Part shown: one piece after another, positions 7,132 through 15,660 of the stretch
Position numbering within the stretch: the first letter of the stretch is position 1
Layout of the letters: every line of letters starts with the position of its first letter
DNA from: Rhodospirillales bacterium
GTDB lineage: Bacteria; Pseudomonadota; Alphaproteobacteria; Acetobacterales; Acetobacteraceae
Assembly (NCBI GenBank): GCA_017304945.1
Contig: JAFKLG010000094.1
Span: forward strand, 1 to 45,248
Direction: 5' to 3'
Length of the DNA stretch: 45,248 bases
The notes under the pieces: model-generated
Database searches by the model: none
Seen by the model: only the letters and a program-made list of their open reading frames with translations
What the model was told of the DNA's origin: nothing
Translations under genes and position numbers: made by a program

Positions 7132-7680
7132 ATGACCCACCTCGCCGCGCCCATCCTCGCCTTCTCGCAGGGCGAAGTCGTCGTTCACCCGGCGCATGGC
7201 GTCGGCCGCGTCGAGCGGGTCATTGAAACCGAGATCGCCGGCGAGCGCCTGCACGTGATCGAGATCGCGCTGGAAGAGAAGCAGCTCCGCGCCCTGGTGC
7301 CGCTCGCCAAGGCCGCGCGCATCGGACTGCGCCGCCTCGCCTCCCGCGCCGAACTGGAAGATGCCTGCAAGATCGCGCAGGACCGGCCGCGCATCTCGCG
7401 CGCCGTCTGGGCGCGGCGCTCGACGGAATACATGGCGAAGATCAACTCGGGCCAGCCCGCGCTGGTCGCGGAAGTGGTGCGCGACCTCGGCCGCCGCGCC
7501 GACGGCGCGAGCTACAGCGAACGGCTGATCTTCGAGCGCGCGGTCGACCGGCTGGTCGGTGAACTGGTGGCCGCGGAGGGCATCGATCGCGACACCGCCC
7601 GCCGTCGCCTGCTGCGCGAGCGGGCACAGCGCCCGGTGGTGGTCACCGTGCTCACCGAAGAGACGCGCGCCGCCGCCTGA
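7132..7680 (+). CDS. carD: CarD-family transcriptional regulator
   Basis: A 182-residue CarD/CdnL-type protein. The N-terminal RNA-polymerase-interaction domain begins with FSQGEVVVHPAHGVGRVERV (residues about 11-30), the usual Tudor-like opening of the family, and the alpha-helical C-terminal domain (from about residue 75) includes the WARRSTEYMAKINSG segment. These proteins bind the RNAP beta subunit and stabilise open complexes, often at rRNA and housekeeping promoters. The ATG at 7132 follows GAAGGA with an 8-base spacer; the track of open frame extends further upstream but without a convincing start. It ends 148 bases before gpmI and is probably transcribed with the small membrane protein before it. 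Confidence 0.93.
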   Translation: MTHLAAPILAFSQGEVVVHPAHGVGRVERVIETEIAGERLHVIEIALEEKQLRALVPLAKAARIGLRRLASRAELEDACKIAQDRPRISRAVWARRSTEYMAKINSGQPALVAEVVRDLGRRADGASYSERLIFERAVDRLVGELVAAEGIDRDTARRRLLRERAQRPVVVTVLTEETRAAA

Positions 7681-7828
7681 TCGCGATCGGCCGCCTCGCT
7701 GGCGCCCTCCCCAGGCGGACTCCGGCCGCCGCCGCCCTGGTTCGGCCCGACCGTCCGCACGCAGGCGCCGCTTGTCGGCACGCCCGCCCCGGGGCTACGC
7801 AGGGCGCCGTGGCGAAGGAGGCGGCGAG

Positions 7829-9376
7829 ATGGCAGGGCAGGCGATGCGACCGGTGATGCTGGTGATCCTGGACGGATTCGGCTGGCGGGACGACAGCGCC
7901 GACAATGCTGTTCGCCAGGCGAAGACGCCGACCTTCACCCGTCTCTGGCAGAGCTGCCCGCACGCGTTCCTGCACACCTCGGGCCGCGACGTCGGGCTGC
8001 CCGAGGGGCAGATGGGCAATTCCGAGGTCGGCCACCTCAATATCGGCGCCGGCCGCGTGGTGAAGCAGGAGCTGGTGCGGATCGGCGACGCCGTGCATGA
8101 CGGCAGCATCGCCGATGCGCCCGACTTCAAATCCCTCGTCGCGGCGCTGCGGAAGACCGGCGGCACCTGCCACCTGATGGGGCTCGTCTCGCCCGGCGGC
8201 GTGCACTCGCACCAGGACCATGGCGCCGCGCTCGCCCACCTGCTGCACGCGGCGGGGGTGAAGGTGGCGGTGCACGCCTTCACCGACGGCCGCGACACGC
8301 CGCCGCAATCCGCGCTGGACGACCTCGCACGTCTGCGCGCTGCCCTGCCGGACGCTGTACCGGTGGCGACGGTGATCGGCCGCTACTTCGTGATGGACCG
8401 CGACAAGCGCTGGGATCGCGTGAGCCGCGCCTACGCCGCGATGGCGGACGCCGAGGGCGCCGCCTTCCCGACCCCCGAAGCGGCGATCCGCGACGCCTAT
8501 GCGCAGGAGAAGTTCGACGAGTTCGTGCCGCCCGCGGTCATCGGCGACTATCGGGGCATGCAGGATGGCGACGCCATCCTGTGCTTCAACTTCCGCGCCG
8601 ACCGGGTGCGGGAAATCCTGGCCGCCCTGCTCGACCCGGCGTTCGACGGGTTCCCGCGCAAGCGCACGCTCCGCTTCGCCGCGGCGGTGGGCATGACCCG
8701 CTACTCCGATGCGCTCGCGCCGTTCATGGGCGTGCTGTTCCAGCCCGACCGGCTGTCCCACATCCTGGGCGAGGTGGTGGCGACGGCAGGCCGCACTCAG
8801 CTCCGCATGGCGGAGACCGAGAAGTATCCGCACGTCACCTACTTCCTGAACGGCGGACAGGAGGCGACCTTCCCCGGTGAGGACCGGATCATGGTTCCCT
8901 CGCCCAAGGTCGCGACCTACGACCTGCAGCCCGAAATGTCGGCTCCCGAGCTGACCGACAAGGCGGTGGCGGCGATCGACTCGGGCAAGTACGACCTGAT
9001 CGTGCTGAACTTCGCCAATCCCGACATGGTCGGCCACACCGGCAGCCTTTCCGCCGCGATCAAGGCGGTGGAGACGGTGGACACCGGCCTCGGCCGCATC
9101 GCCGAGGCGGTGGAGCGCCAGGGCGGCGCGCTGCTGGTCACCGCGGACCACGGCAATTGCGAGCTGATGAAGGATCCCGCGACCGGCGGCCCGCACACCG
9201 CCCATACCACCAATCCGGTGCCGCTGGTGCTGATGGCACCCGGTGCCGCCACGCTGCAGGAGGGCCGCCTGGCCGACGTCGCCCCCACGCTGCTCGACCT
9301 GATGGGCCTGCCGCAGCCGACCGAGATGACGGGCCACACGCTGATCCGTCGCAATGCGGCACGCGCCGCGGAGTAG
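7829..9376 (+). CDS. gpmI: 2,3-bisphosphoglycerate-independent phosphoglycerate mutase
   Basis: A 515-residue cytoplasmic glycolytic enzyme that interconverts 3- and 2-phosphoglycerate through a phosphoserine intermediate and two manganese ions. VILDGFGWR near residue 12 supplies the first metal aspartate; MGNSEVGHLNIGAGR carries the nucleophile Ser65; FTDGRDTPP, FNFRADR and TADHGNCE carry further substrate and metal ligands. Length matches the family. The ATG at 7829 follows AAGGAGG with a 7-base spacer. It opens a five-gene block with overlapping or short junctions; the envC-like gene begins 23 bases before its stop. Confidence 0.96.
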   Translation: MAGQAMRPVMLVILDGFGWRDDSADNAVRQAKTPTFTRLWQSCPHAFLHTSGRDVGLPEGQMGNSEVGHLNIGAGRVVKQELVRIGDAVHDGSIADAPDFKSLVAALRKTGGTCHLMGLVSPGGVHSHQDHGAALAHLLHAAGVKVAVHAFTDGRDTPPQSALDDLARLRAALPDAVPVATVIGRYFVMDRDKRWDRVSRAYAAMADAEGAAFPTPEAAIRDAYAQEKFDEFVPPAVIGDYRGMQDGDAILCFNFRADRVREILAALLDPAFDGFPRKRTLRFAAAVGMTRYSDALAPFMGVLFQPDRLSHILGEVVATAGRTQLRMAETEKYPHVTYFLNGGQEATFPGEDRIMVPSPKVATYDLQPEMSAPELTDKAVAAIDSGKYDLIVLNFANPDMVGHTGSLSAAIKAVETVDTGLGRIAEAVERQGGALLVTADHGNCELMKDPATGGPHTAHTTNPVPLVLMAPGAATLQEGRLADVAPTLLDLMGLPQPTEMTGHTLIRRNAARAAE

Positions 9377-10658
9377 CCTCCGCGCGCCGATCCGCGTCCT
9401 CGGTGCGGCCCTGATCGTCGCCGGCGCGGCGACCGGCACCGGGGCCGAGGCCGCGCCGCCCTCCAGCAAGGAGGCGGCGACGCGGGAGGAGATGCAGGCG
9501 GCCGAGAAGGCGAAGGCGGCGCAGCTCGCGGCGCAGAAGCAGGCCGCCGCGCAAGCCGCCGCCGCCCGCGCGGAGGAGCAGCGGCTGACGGCCGACCGCA
9601 TCGCGGCCATGGCGAAGCTGCGCGACGCGGAGGCGGCGACCAGCGCGGCGGCGGCGCGCATGGAGGACCTCGCCGCGAAGCAGCGCGAGGCCGACCGGCG
9701 GCTTGCCGCGCGGGTCGTCGCGCTGGAACCGCTGCTGCCGCTGATCGAGCGGCTGGCGCTCTATCCGACCGAGACGCTGCTGGCGGTGCCGCTGCCGCCC
9801 GACCAGGCGGTGCGTGGGCTGATCGTGCTGCAGGGGATGTCGCACGGGCTCGCGGAGGAAATGGCGGCGCTGCGCCGCGACCAGGCCGCCTGGAAGGCGG
9901 CGACCCAGGCGGTGCAGGCCGAGGCGCCGAAACTCGCGGCCGCGCAGCGCGCCCAGGCGGAGCAGGCCGCCGCGCTCGACCGCCAGATCGCGGAGGCGCA
10001 GGCGCAGCGCCGCGCGGCCGATGCGGATGCCGATGCGGCCGCCGAACGCGCGGCGAAGGAGGCGGCGCGGGCGGATTCGCTACGGGGTGCGCTCGCCACG
10101 CTGGAGGCGGAGCGCAAGGCGGCGGAGGCCAAGGCGCGGCAGGAGGCGATCCGCGCGGAACGCCAGCGCAAGGAAGCCGAGGCGGAGGCAGCGCGCCAGC
10201 GGGAGGCCGCGCTGTCGCGGTCGGCAGGCTCCATGGCCTCGGCCGGCAGTGCTGCCACCCCGCGTGGGCGCGCGCTGCTGACGGCGCCGGTCGCCGGCAG
10301 CATCGTGCGGGCCTGGGGCGATTCGACCGAGGCGGGGCCGGCCACCGGCATCTCCTACCAGGCCGCGCCGTCCGCCCGCGTGGTGGCGCCGTGCAGCGGA
10401 CGGGTCGCCTTCGCCGATCCGTTCCGCAGCTACGGGCAGTTGTTGATCCTGGATTGCTGCGGCGGTTACCATGCGGTTCTCGCCGGGTTCGAGCGGCTGG
10501 ACGTGAAGGTGGGCCAGTCCGTGCAATCAGGGGAGCCGGTTGGGGTCATGCCCACCTGGGATCCTGCCGGCACCGGCCGCCGCCCACTGCTGTATGTCGA
10601 GCTGCGCCGGGGCGGGCAGCCGGTGAACCCGGCGCCGTGGCTCAAATCCAGTAGCTAA
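9354..10658 (+). CDS. envC: EnvC-like murein hydrolase activator (degenerate LytM)
   Basis: A 434-residue exported protein. After a signal-like N-terminus (hydrophobic run ending AEAAP), a very Ala/Glu/Lys/Arg-rich coiled coil spans roughly residues 40-300, followed by a C-terminal LytM/M23 fold (about 305-430). True M23 endopeptidases keep HxxxD and HxH zinc ligands; here the first motif reads GISYQAAPSARV and the last LYVELRRGG, so the zinc ligands are gone. This matches EnvC, which activates cell-division amidases rather than cutting peptidoglycan itself. Its 5' end overlaps gpmI by 23 bases, implying coupling. ctpA follows after a 189-base gap. Confidence 0.88.
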   Translation: MRHAPRSSLRAPIRVLGAALIVAGAATGTGAEAAPPSSKEAATREEMQAAEKAKAAQLAAQKQAAAQAAAARAEEQRLTADRIAAMAKLRDAEAATSAAAARMEDLAAKQREADRRLAARVVALEPLLPLIERLALYPTETLLAVPLPPDQAVRGLIVLQGMSHGLAEEMAALRRDQAAWKAATQAVQAEAPKLAAAQRAQAEQAAALDRQIAEAQAQRRAADADADAAAERAAKEAARADSLRGALATLEAERKAAEAKARQEAIRAERQRKEAEAEAARQREAALSRSAGSMASAGSAATPRGRALLTAPVAGSIVRAWGDSTEAGPATGISYQAAPSARVVAPCSGRVAFADPFRSYGQLLILDCCGGYHAVLAGFERLDVKVGQSVQSGEPVGVMPTWDPAGTGRRPLLYVELRRGGQPVNPAPWLKSSS

Positions 10659-10666
10659 ACAATTGG

Positions 10667-10684
10667 TTAGGGTTTGAAACCTAA
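10667..10684. promoter_or_regulatory. AT-rich dyad between envC and ctpA
   Basis: TTAGG at 10667-10671 pairs with CCTAA at 10680-10684, with further TT/AA pairing inside, giving 14 of 18 symmetric bases. It lies 8 bases after the envC-like stop in an unusually A/T-rich patch (about 10650-10695). No T-run follows, so an operator or promoter element for ctpA is as likely as a terminator. No clear -35/-10 pair could be fixed. Confidence 0.4.
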
Positions 10685-10847
10685 ACAAATCAACACTGGA
10701 CGTGCCCGCTTGCCGGGGGCCACAACAGGGGGAACACTCGGAAGGCTCGCGTCTTCGACCCACATTCTTGCTGGGGGAAGCGGACTCGGGCTGGATCATC
10801 ATGCGCCAGGCGCAGATCGTGCCGGTGGCGACAAAGGATTGAAGCGT

Positions 10848-12227
10848 ATGCAGTTCCGCCCGCGCCGTTTCCGCCTTGGCCTGCTGATCGGGAGTGCCTT
10901 CGTCGCCGGCGCCCTGCTGGGTCCCGCGACCGGCTTCCTCCCGCACGCCTCCGCCCAGGCCGCGACCAATGCCGAGGATTACCGGCTGCTGACCCTGTTC
11001 GGCGAAGTATTCGAGAAGATCCGCGCCGAATATGTCGATCCGCCCAACGACAAGGAGCTGATCGAGAACGCCATCAACGGCATGCTCACCGGGCTCGACG
11101 CGCATAGCTCCTATATGAACGCGAAGGCGTTCAAGGACATGCAGGTCCAGACCAAGGGCGAGTTCGGCGGCCTCGGCATCGAAGTCACCCAGGACAACGG
11201 GTTCATCAAGGTGGTGTCGCCGATCGACGACACGCCGGCGGCCCGCGCCGGCATGAAGCCGGGCGACCTGATCACCGCGATCGACGGCAAGACCGTGCAG
11301 GGCCTGACCCTGAACGAGGCGGTCGACAAGATGCGCGGCCCGCCGAACTCCAAGATCACGCTCACGGTGAAGCGCGAGGGCGTGGACAAGCCGCTCGAGG
11401 TCGCGCTGACGCGCGAGACCATCAAGATCCAGGTGGTGAAGTCCCGCATGGAGCCGGACGGGATCGGCTATGTGCGTCTCTCGCAGTTCAGCGAGCGCGC
11501 CGACTCCGAACTGAAGAACGCGGTGCGGAACCTCAAGCAGCAGAACGGCGGCAAGCTGCGCGGCCTGATCCTGGATCTGCGCAACAACCCGGGCGGGCTG
11601 CTCGACCAGGCGGTCGCCGTCTCCTCCGACTTCGTCGACCAGGGCGAGATCGTGTCGACCCGCGCCCGCCATGCGGAAGACAGCCAGCGCTGGAACGCCA
11701 AGGGCAACGACATCATCCAGGGCCTGCCGCTGGTGGTGCTGATCAACGGCGGCTCCGCCTCCGCGTCCGAGATCGTGTCCGGCGCGCTGCAGGACCACCA
11801 TCGCGCGGTGCTCCTGGGCACCCGCAGCTTCGGCAAGGGCTCCGTCCAGACGGTGATTCCGCTGCCCGGCAACGGTGCCATGCGGCTGACCACGGCGCGC
11901 TACTACACGCCGTCCGGCCGCTCCATCCAGGCGCTGGGCATCCAGCCCGACGTGCAGGTGTATGAGAGCCGGGAGGAGCCGCCGCGCTTCGGGCCGGAGC
12001 GTGAGGCGGACCTGAACCACGTGCTGAGCAACCGTGGCGGCACCGGGGAAAAGGCGCTGCCGCCCCGTACCGACCTGCCGCCGATCGTGAAGGACATCCC
12101 GAGCCGGCCGCCGGAGGGCTTCCCGAAATTCGATCCGACCAAGCCGGACGAGACGGACTTCCAGCTTCAGCAGGCCGTCGTGGTCGTCAAGGCGATGGCC
12201 GCGCAGAAGAGCGCCTCCGCCAACTGA
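10848..12227 (+). CDS. ctpA: C-terminal processing peptidase (S41A)
   Basis: A 459-residue periplasmic serine protease of the CtpA/Prc type, which trims or degrades envelope proteins, often peptidoglycan hydrolases. A signal peptide with an arginine-rich start (MQFRPRRFRLG) and hydrophobic core ends near ASAQA. The PDZ domain follows (GEFGGLGIEV to about residue 195). The catalytic core has LRGLILDLRNNPGG, the serine in GGSASASEI near residue 304, and the general-base lysine in GTRSFGKGSVQ. The ATG at 10848 follows AAAGGA with a 9-base spacer; a 58-codon upstream extension is non-native in composition. It lies between the envC-like factor and yibQ, a common alphaproteobacterial arrangement. 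Confidence 0.95.
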   Translation: MQFRPRRFRLGLLIGSAFVAGALLGPATGFLPHASAQAATNAEDYRLLTLFGEVFEKIRAEYVDPPNDKELIENAINGMLTGLDAHSSYMNAKAFKDMQVQTKGEFGGLGIEVTQDNGFIKVVSPIDDTPAARAGMKPGDLITAIDGKTVQGLTLNEAVDKMRGPPNSKITLTVKREGVDKPLEVALTRETIKIQVVKSRMEPDGIGYVRLSQFSERADSELKNAVRNLKQQNGGKLRGLILDLRNNPGGLLDQAVAVSSDFVDQGEIVSTRARHAEDSQRWNAKGNDIIQGLPLVVLINGGSASASEIVSGALQDHHRAVLLGTRSFGKGSVQTVIPLPGNGAMRLTTARYYTPSGRSIQALGIQPDVQVYESREEPPRFGPEREADLNHVLSNRGGTGEKALPPRTDLPPIVKDIPSRPPEGFPKFDPTKPDETDFQLQQAVVVVKAMAAQKSASAN

Positions 12228-12237
12228 GACCCTGGCG

Positions 12238-13356
12238 GTGGCTCGACGTCCGAGACTCCGCCGTCCGACCGGGTCCGCTGCAGGGCCACGCCCCGCTTCC
12301 GGCCGCTTCTTCGCCGGGTGGCGGGGGCTTGGCCGCTTCTGGCTGCTGATCTTGCTGCTGGGCGGGGCGGGTGCCGGCTGGCTCGCCTGGCGCGGCCCGC
12401 CTCCCCCGCCCGCCGAGGCGTCGCACGCGCCAGCTGCCCACCCCGTGGCCGAGGCACCGACGCATCCCCCCGCCGCGTCCGAGACACCCCAGCGCACCGT
12501 CAGCCGACCGCCTGACCCGCCGGCGCGCGACCCGGCCGGCCCCGCCGCGGCGCCTGACGCCGCGCTGCAGGAACCTGGTCCGGACGGTGCGCCCGCGCCG
12601 CTGCCGCGCATCGCGGCCGATGGCCGGCAGCCCATGCAGGTCTATGCCGCCAGCTTCGACCGCAGCACCAAGCTCCCCCGCGTCGCGGTGCTGGTCGCCG
12701 GCATGGCCCTCAGCGAGGCCGACTCGCTCGCCGCCGCGCGCGCGCTGCCACCCGCGGTCAGCTTCGCGATCTCTCCCTATGGCGGGGCCATCCCGCAGGT
12801 CGTCGCCGCGCTGCGCGCCACCCGGCACGAGTTCCTGCTGTCGATCCCGATGGAGCCACAGGGGTTCCCGCTCTCCGATCCTGGCGACCGCGCCCTGATG
12901 AGCAATCTGAGCCGCGCGGACAACCGGGCGCGGCTGCTCTGGGCGCTGTCCCGCACCACCGGCTATGTCGGGGCGACCGCGGCGCTGGGCGAGCTGCGGG
13001 GGCAGCGGTTCCTCGGCCTCGCCGACCAGATGGAGCCGGTGCTCGCCGATCTGGCCGGCCGCGGCCTGCTGTTCGTCGACTCCCGCGCGGGCGAGCCGCC
13101 GCTTCCCGCGGTCTGGAGCCGCGGCATCGACCTCGTGCTCGACGAACCGCCGCGCAGTGACGCGATCGACGCGCGGCTCGCGGAGCTGGAGGCGCTCGCC
13201 CGCAGCAAGGGCGCCGCGCTGGGCCTGGTGGACGTGCCGCGACCGATGACCGTGCAGCGGCTCGCCGCCTGGAGCGCTGGGTTGCGCGAACGGGGATTTG
13301 TCCTCGCGCCGGTGAGTGCCATCGTCCAGCCTCCGCCGAAGGACGTGCCGCAATGA
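12238..13356 (+). CDS. yibQ: Divergent polysaccharide deacetylase (YibQ family)
   Basis: A 372-residue inner-membrane-anchored protein. Residues about 28-45 (FWLLILLLGGAGAGWLAW) form one membrane segment, followed by a Pro/Ala-rich linker to about residue 135, then the YibQ/DUF610 domain with VAVLVAGMALSEADS, VSFAISPYG, LLSIPMEPQGFP and GLLFVDSRAG. These lack the metal-binding triad of classical NodB deacetylases, and enzyme activity is unproven for the family. The GTG at 12238 begins 10 bases after the ctpA stop; its ribosome site is weak. The stop overlaps the rppH start as ATGA. Placement after envC and ctpA suggests a peptidoglycan or envelope role. Confidence 0.88.
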   Translation: MARRPRLRRPTGSAAGPRPASGRFFAGWRGLGRFWLLILLLGGAGAGWLAWRGPPPPPAEASHAPAAHPVAEAPTHPPAASETPQRTVSRPPDPPARDPAGPAAAPDAALQEPGPDGAPAPLPRIAADGRQPMQVYAASFDRSTKLPRVAVLVAGMALSEADSLAAARALPPAVSFAISPYGGAIPQVVAALRATRHEFLLSIPMEPQGFPLSDPGDRALMSNLSRADNRARLLWALSRTTGYVGATAALGELRGQRFLGLADQMEPVLADLAGRGLLFVDSRAGEPPLPAVWSRGIDLVLDEPPRSDAIDARLAELEALARSKGAALGLVDVPRPMTVQRLAAWSAGLRERGFVLAPVSAIVQPPPKDVPQ

Positions 13357-13847
13357 GCGATCTGCCCTACCGCCCGAATGTCGGGGCGGCCCTGTTCAAC
13401 CGCGACGGGCTGGTGTTCGTGGCCCGCCGCGCCGACCTGCCGAATGCCGAGGGGCCGGCGGGCGGCTGGCAGCTTCCGCAAGGCGGCATCGACCCGGACG
13501 AGGACCCGCGTCGCGCCGTGCTGCGCGAGCTGGCGGAGGAGATCGGCACCGACCACGCCGAGATCATCGGCGAGCATCCGGAGTGGCTGTCCTATGACCT
13601 GCCGGCCCACCTGGTCGGCGTCGCCCTGGGCGGGAAGTACCGCGGCCAGCGGCAGCGCTGGTTCGCGCTGCGGTTCACCGGCAGCGACGCCGATATCCGC
13701 CTCGATCTCGACCCGCACCCGGAGTTCGACGCCTGGCGCTGGGCGCCGCTCGCCGAACTGCCGGGGATGGCAGTGGGGTTCAAGCGGGCGATCTACGACG
13801 TGCTGGCCGTCTCCTTCGCCCGCTTCGCCGCTCCGTCCGCAGGTTGA
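13353..13847 (+). CDS. rppH: RNA 5'-pyrophosphohydrolase RppH
   Basis: A 164-residue Nudix hydrolase that removes pyrophosphate from the 5' end of triphosphorylated RNA and so starts its decay; related proteins act on dinucleoside polyphosphates. The opening YRPNVGAALFNRDGLVFVARR and the Nudix box at about residues 43-65 (GGIDPDEDPRRAVLREL, then AEEIGT) are intact, including the metal-binding REL-EE glutamates. KYRGQRQRWFALRF and FDAWRWAPLAEL match RppH rather than generic Nudix proteins. It overlaps the yibQ stop by 4 bases, indicating translational coupling, and closes the gpmI block. Confidence 0.95.
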   Translation: MSDLPYRPNVGAALFNRDGLVFVARRADLPNAEGPAGGWQLPQGGIDPDEDPRRAVLRELAEEIGTDHAEIIGEHPEWLSYDLPAHLVGVALGGKYRGQRQRWFALRFTGSDADIRLDLDPHPEFDAWRWAPLAELPGMAVGFKRAIYDVLAVSFARFAAPSAG

Positions 13848-13910
13848 CCTGCCGCGCCGAGGCGCCATCCTGCCCCCGGCTGCATCCGGAACACGAGCAG
13901 GAGGAAACCC

Positions 13911-14576
13911 ATGGGGAAGACGATCGAGCTGACGGCGTCGGACGGGCACAAGCTGTCGGCCTACGTGGCCGGCCCGGAGAACGCCACCAAGGGCGTGGTG
14001 GTCGTGCAGGAGATCTTCGGCGTCAATCACCACATCCGTGACATGGCGGAGCGGTTCGCCGCCGAGGGCTATGCCGTCGTCGCTCCCGCCCTGTTCGACC
14101 GCGTCGAGAAGGGCGTCGAGCTGGGCTACACGCAGGAGGATATCGGCAAGGGCCGCGACTACCGGATGAAGCTGTCCGATCCGCAGGTGATGCTGGACGT
14201 GGAGGCCGCGGCTGCGCACCTGAAGGGCAAGAAGCTCGCGATCGTGGGGTATTGCTTCGGCGGCACCGTCGCATGGTGGGGCGCCACCCGCAGCAAGAGC
14301 TTCGCGGCGGCGTCCTGCTGGTATGGCGGCGGCATCGCCGGCACCAAGGACGAGCGCCCGAACTGCCCCGTGCAGATGCATTTCGGCGAGAAGGACGGCT
14401 CGATCCCGATGAGCGACGTGGAAGCGATCCGCGCCGCCCAGCCCAAGGTCGAGACCTATGTCTATGCCGGCGCCCAGCACGGCTTCGGCTGCGACGAGCG
14501 CGGCAGCTTCAGCAAGCCGGATTACGAGCAGGCGCAGCAGCGCACGCTGGCGTTCTTCGCCAAGCACCTGGGCTGA
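13911..14576 (+). CDS. Dienelactone hydrolase family protein
   Basis: A 221-residue alpha/beta hydrolase of the dienelactone hydrolase family, which in chlorocatechol and aromatic breakdown opens dienelactone to maleylacetate; many members have other or unknown substrates. The nucleophile is Cys115 in GYCFGG, the acid lies in FGEKDGSIP, and the histidine in GAQHGFG, giving the family's Cys-Asp-His triad. The opening EIFGVNHHIRDMAERFAAEGY is typical. The ATG at 13911 follows AGGAGG with a 6-base spacer. It follows rppH by 63 bases with no aromatic-degradation genes nearby, so the substrate is open. Confidence 0.92.
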   Translation: MGKTIELTASDGHKLSAYVAGPENATKGVVVVQEIFGVNHHIRDMAERFAAEGYAVVAPALFDRVEKGVELGYTQEDIGKGRDYRMKLSDPQVMLDVEAAAAHLKGKKLAIVGYCFGGTVAWWGATRSKSFAAASCWYGGGIAGTKDERPNCPVQMHFGEKDGSIPMSDVEAIRAAQPKVETYVYAGAQHGFGCDERGSFSKPDYEQAQQRTLAFFAKHLG

Positions 14577-14596
14577 CGGCTGACGGCTCCGACGTT

Positions 14597-14620
14597 GGCG
14601 CGCGGGGGAACCCGCGCGCC
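14597..14620 (+). terminator. Perfect 10-bp hairpin with GGAA tetraloop
   Basis: GGCGCGCGGG at 14597-14606 pairs perfectly with CCCGCGCGCC at 14611-14620 around a GGAA loop of the GNRA type. It lies 20 bases after the dienelactone hydrolase stop. No T-run follows, so it is either a U-less terminator or a 3'-end protector. The rest of the 305-base gap up to 14881 holds no gene or box I can support. Confidence 0.5.
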
Positions 14621-14881
14621 GACCGGTGCCATCGCGGATCGGCGCACCCGCCACGGGCCGGTGAACGCCGCTCCCGCACGACATCTCCCGCGCGAAGAAC
14701 GCGAAATCGCACCAATCTTGATTCCGTTCCGAACCAGCCGCCGGCAGGGCACCGGGAAATCGCACGCGCCGGTCCCCGGCACATGACGTGACCGAACACG
14801 CAAGTCACGACATGCGGCGGCGATCGCAACCGAACCGGCTCACCCGCGTCACTGCCGCCAGCAAACGGGAGACAGAGATTG

Positions 14882-15460
14882 ATGCGAAATCACGGATCCA
14901 TGCCGGTCGCACTGTTCCTCGCGGGTTGCCTCGGCGCCACCGGTGCCGCTGCCGCTGTGCCGCCGCCCGACTCCGCGGCCGCCCGTCAGGAGGCCCAGCG
15001 CCTCGACAAGCTTCCCCCCGTGACTCCGCACGGCAAGGCCCCGGTCGACCACTCCGGCCGCGCGCAGAAGGGCCGCGCGTCGTTCTACTCGAAGCACTTC
15101 ACGAACAGGAAGATGGCCAACGGCCGCCGCCTCGACCCAAACGCCCCCGTGGCCGCCAGCAAGAACCTGCCGCTCGGCACCACCGCAAAGGTGGTGAACA
15201 CGCAGAACGGCAAGGAGGCGACCGTGCGGGTGGAGGATCGCGGCCCCTTTGTCGACGGGCGCGTCGTGGACGTGACGCCGCGGGTCGCGCGGGAACTCGA
15301 GATCGGCAAGCAGGGCGTCGCCCCGGTGGTGGTGAAGCCGATCGCGGTGCCGCAGCCGGATGGTGGCGTGAAACTGGGCGCCGGCGCCGCGGAGGCCTCC
15401 CCGCAGGAGGTTCGCCGCGCGACGGAGGTCACCAGGCAGCTCGTCGGCAGCAACGACTGA
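14882..15460 (+). CDS. rlpA: RlpA-like septal ring protein
   Basis: A 192-residue exported protein with a double-psi beta-barrel domain (about residues 60-140) matching RlpA, which binds or cleaves denuded glycan strands of peptidoglycan at the septum. The signature segments are ASFYSKHFTNRKMANGRR, VAASKNLPLGT and VEDRGPFVDGRVVDVT. No SPOR domain follows; the C-terminus is short. The N-terminus has LAGC at residues 13-16, a possible lipobox, but the hydrophobic core is short, so cleavage after AAA by signal peptidase I is also possible. The ATG at 14882 follows GGGAGA with a 9-base spacer. Confidence 0.88.
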   Translation: MRNHGSMPVALFLAGCLGATGAAAAVPPPDSAAARQEAQRLDKLPPVTPHGKAPVDHSGRAQKGRASFYSKHFTNRKMANGRRLDPNAPVAASKNLPLGTTAKVVNTQNGKEATVRVEDRGPFVDGRVVDVTPRVARELEIGKQGVAPVVVKPIAVPQPDGGVKLGAGAAEASPQEVRRATEVTRQLVGSND

Positions 15461-15660
15461 CCCCGCGGCGCGCCCTGTGTCGTGGCGGCGCTTGTCGGGG
15501 TGATCGACGTGTTCGCGCTGCCGCTCGAAGTCATGAATGGTCCGCCTGCGCCGACCATGACACGGGGGTGCCGGGAATGGCCCGCCGCGTCGGAAGGGTG
15601 GCGCATGACGGGGTGGGTCGCCCCGTAACGCGGCAGGCCCTCACCAAGACTCCCACGCGC

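Noticed and set aside
7652..9661. 669-codon minus-strand frame opposite gpmI
   Set aside because: It is a compositional shadow of gpmI and envC with no domain signature.
10674..10847. Extended ctpA start at a TTG
   Set aside because: The extra 58 residues lack a signal pattern and the TTG lies within the dyad. The ATG at 10848 has a ribosome site and gives a proper signal peptide.
12963..14765. 600-codon minus-strand frame opposite yibQ, rppH and the dienelactone hydrolase
   Set aside because: The plus-strand genes have clear motifs and ribosome sites; this frame has neither.
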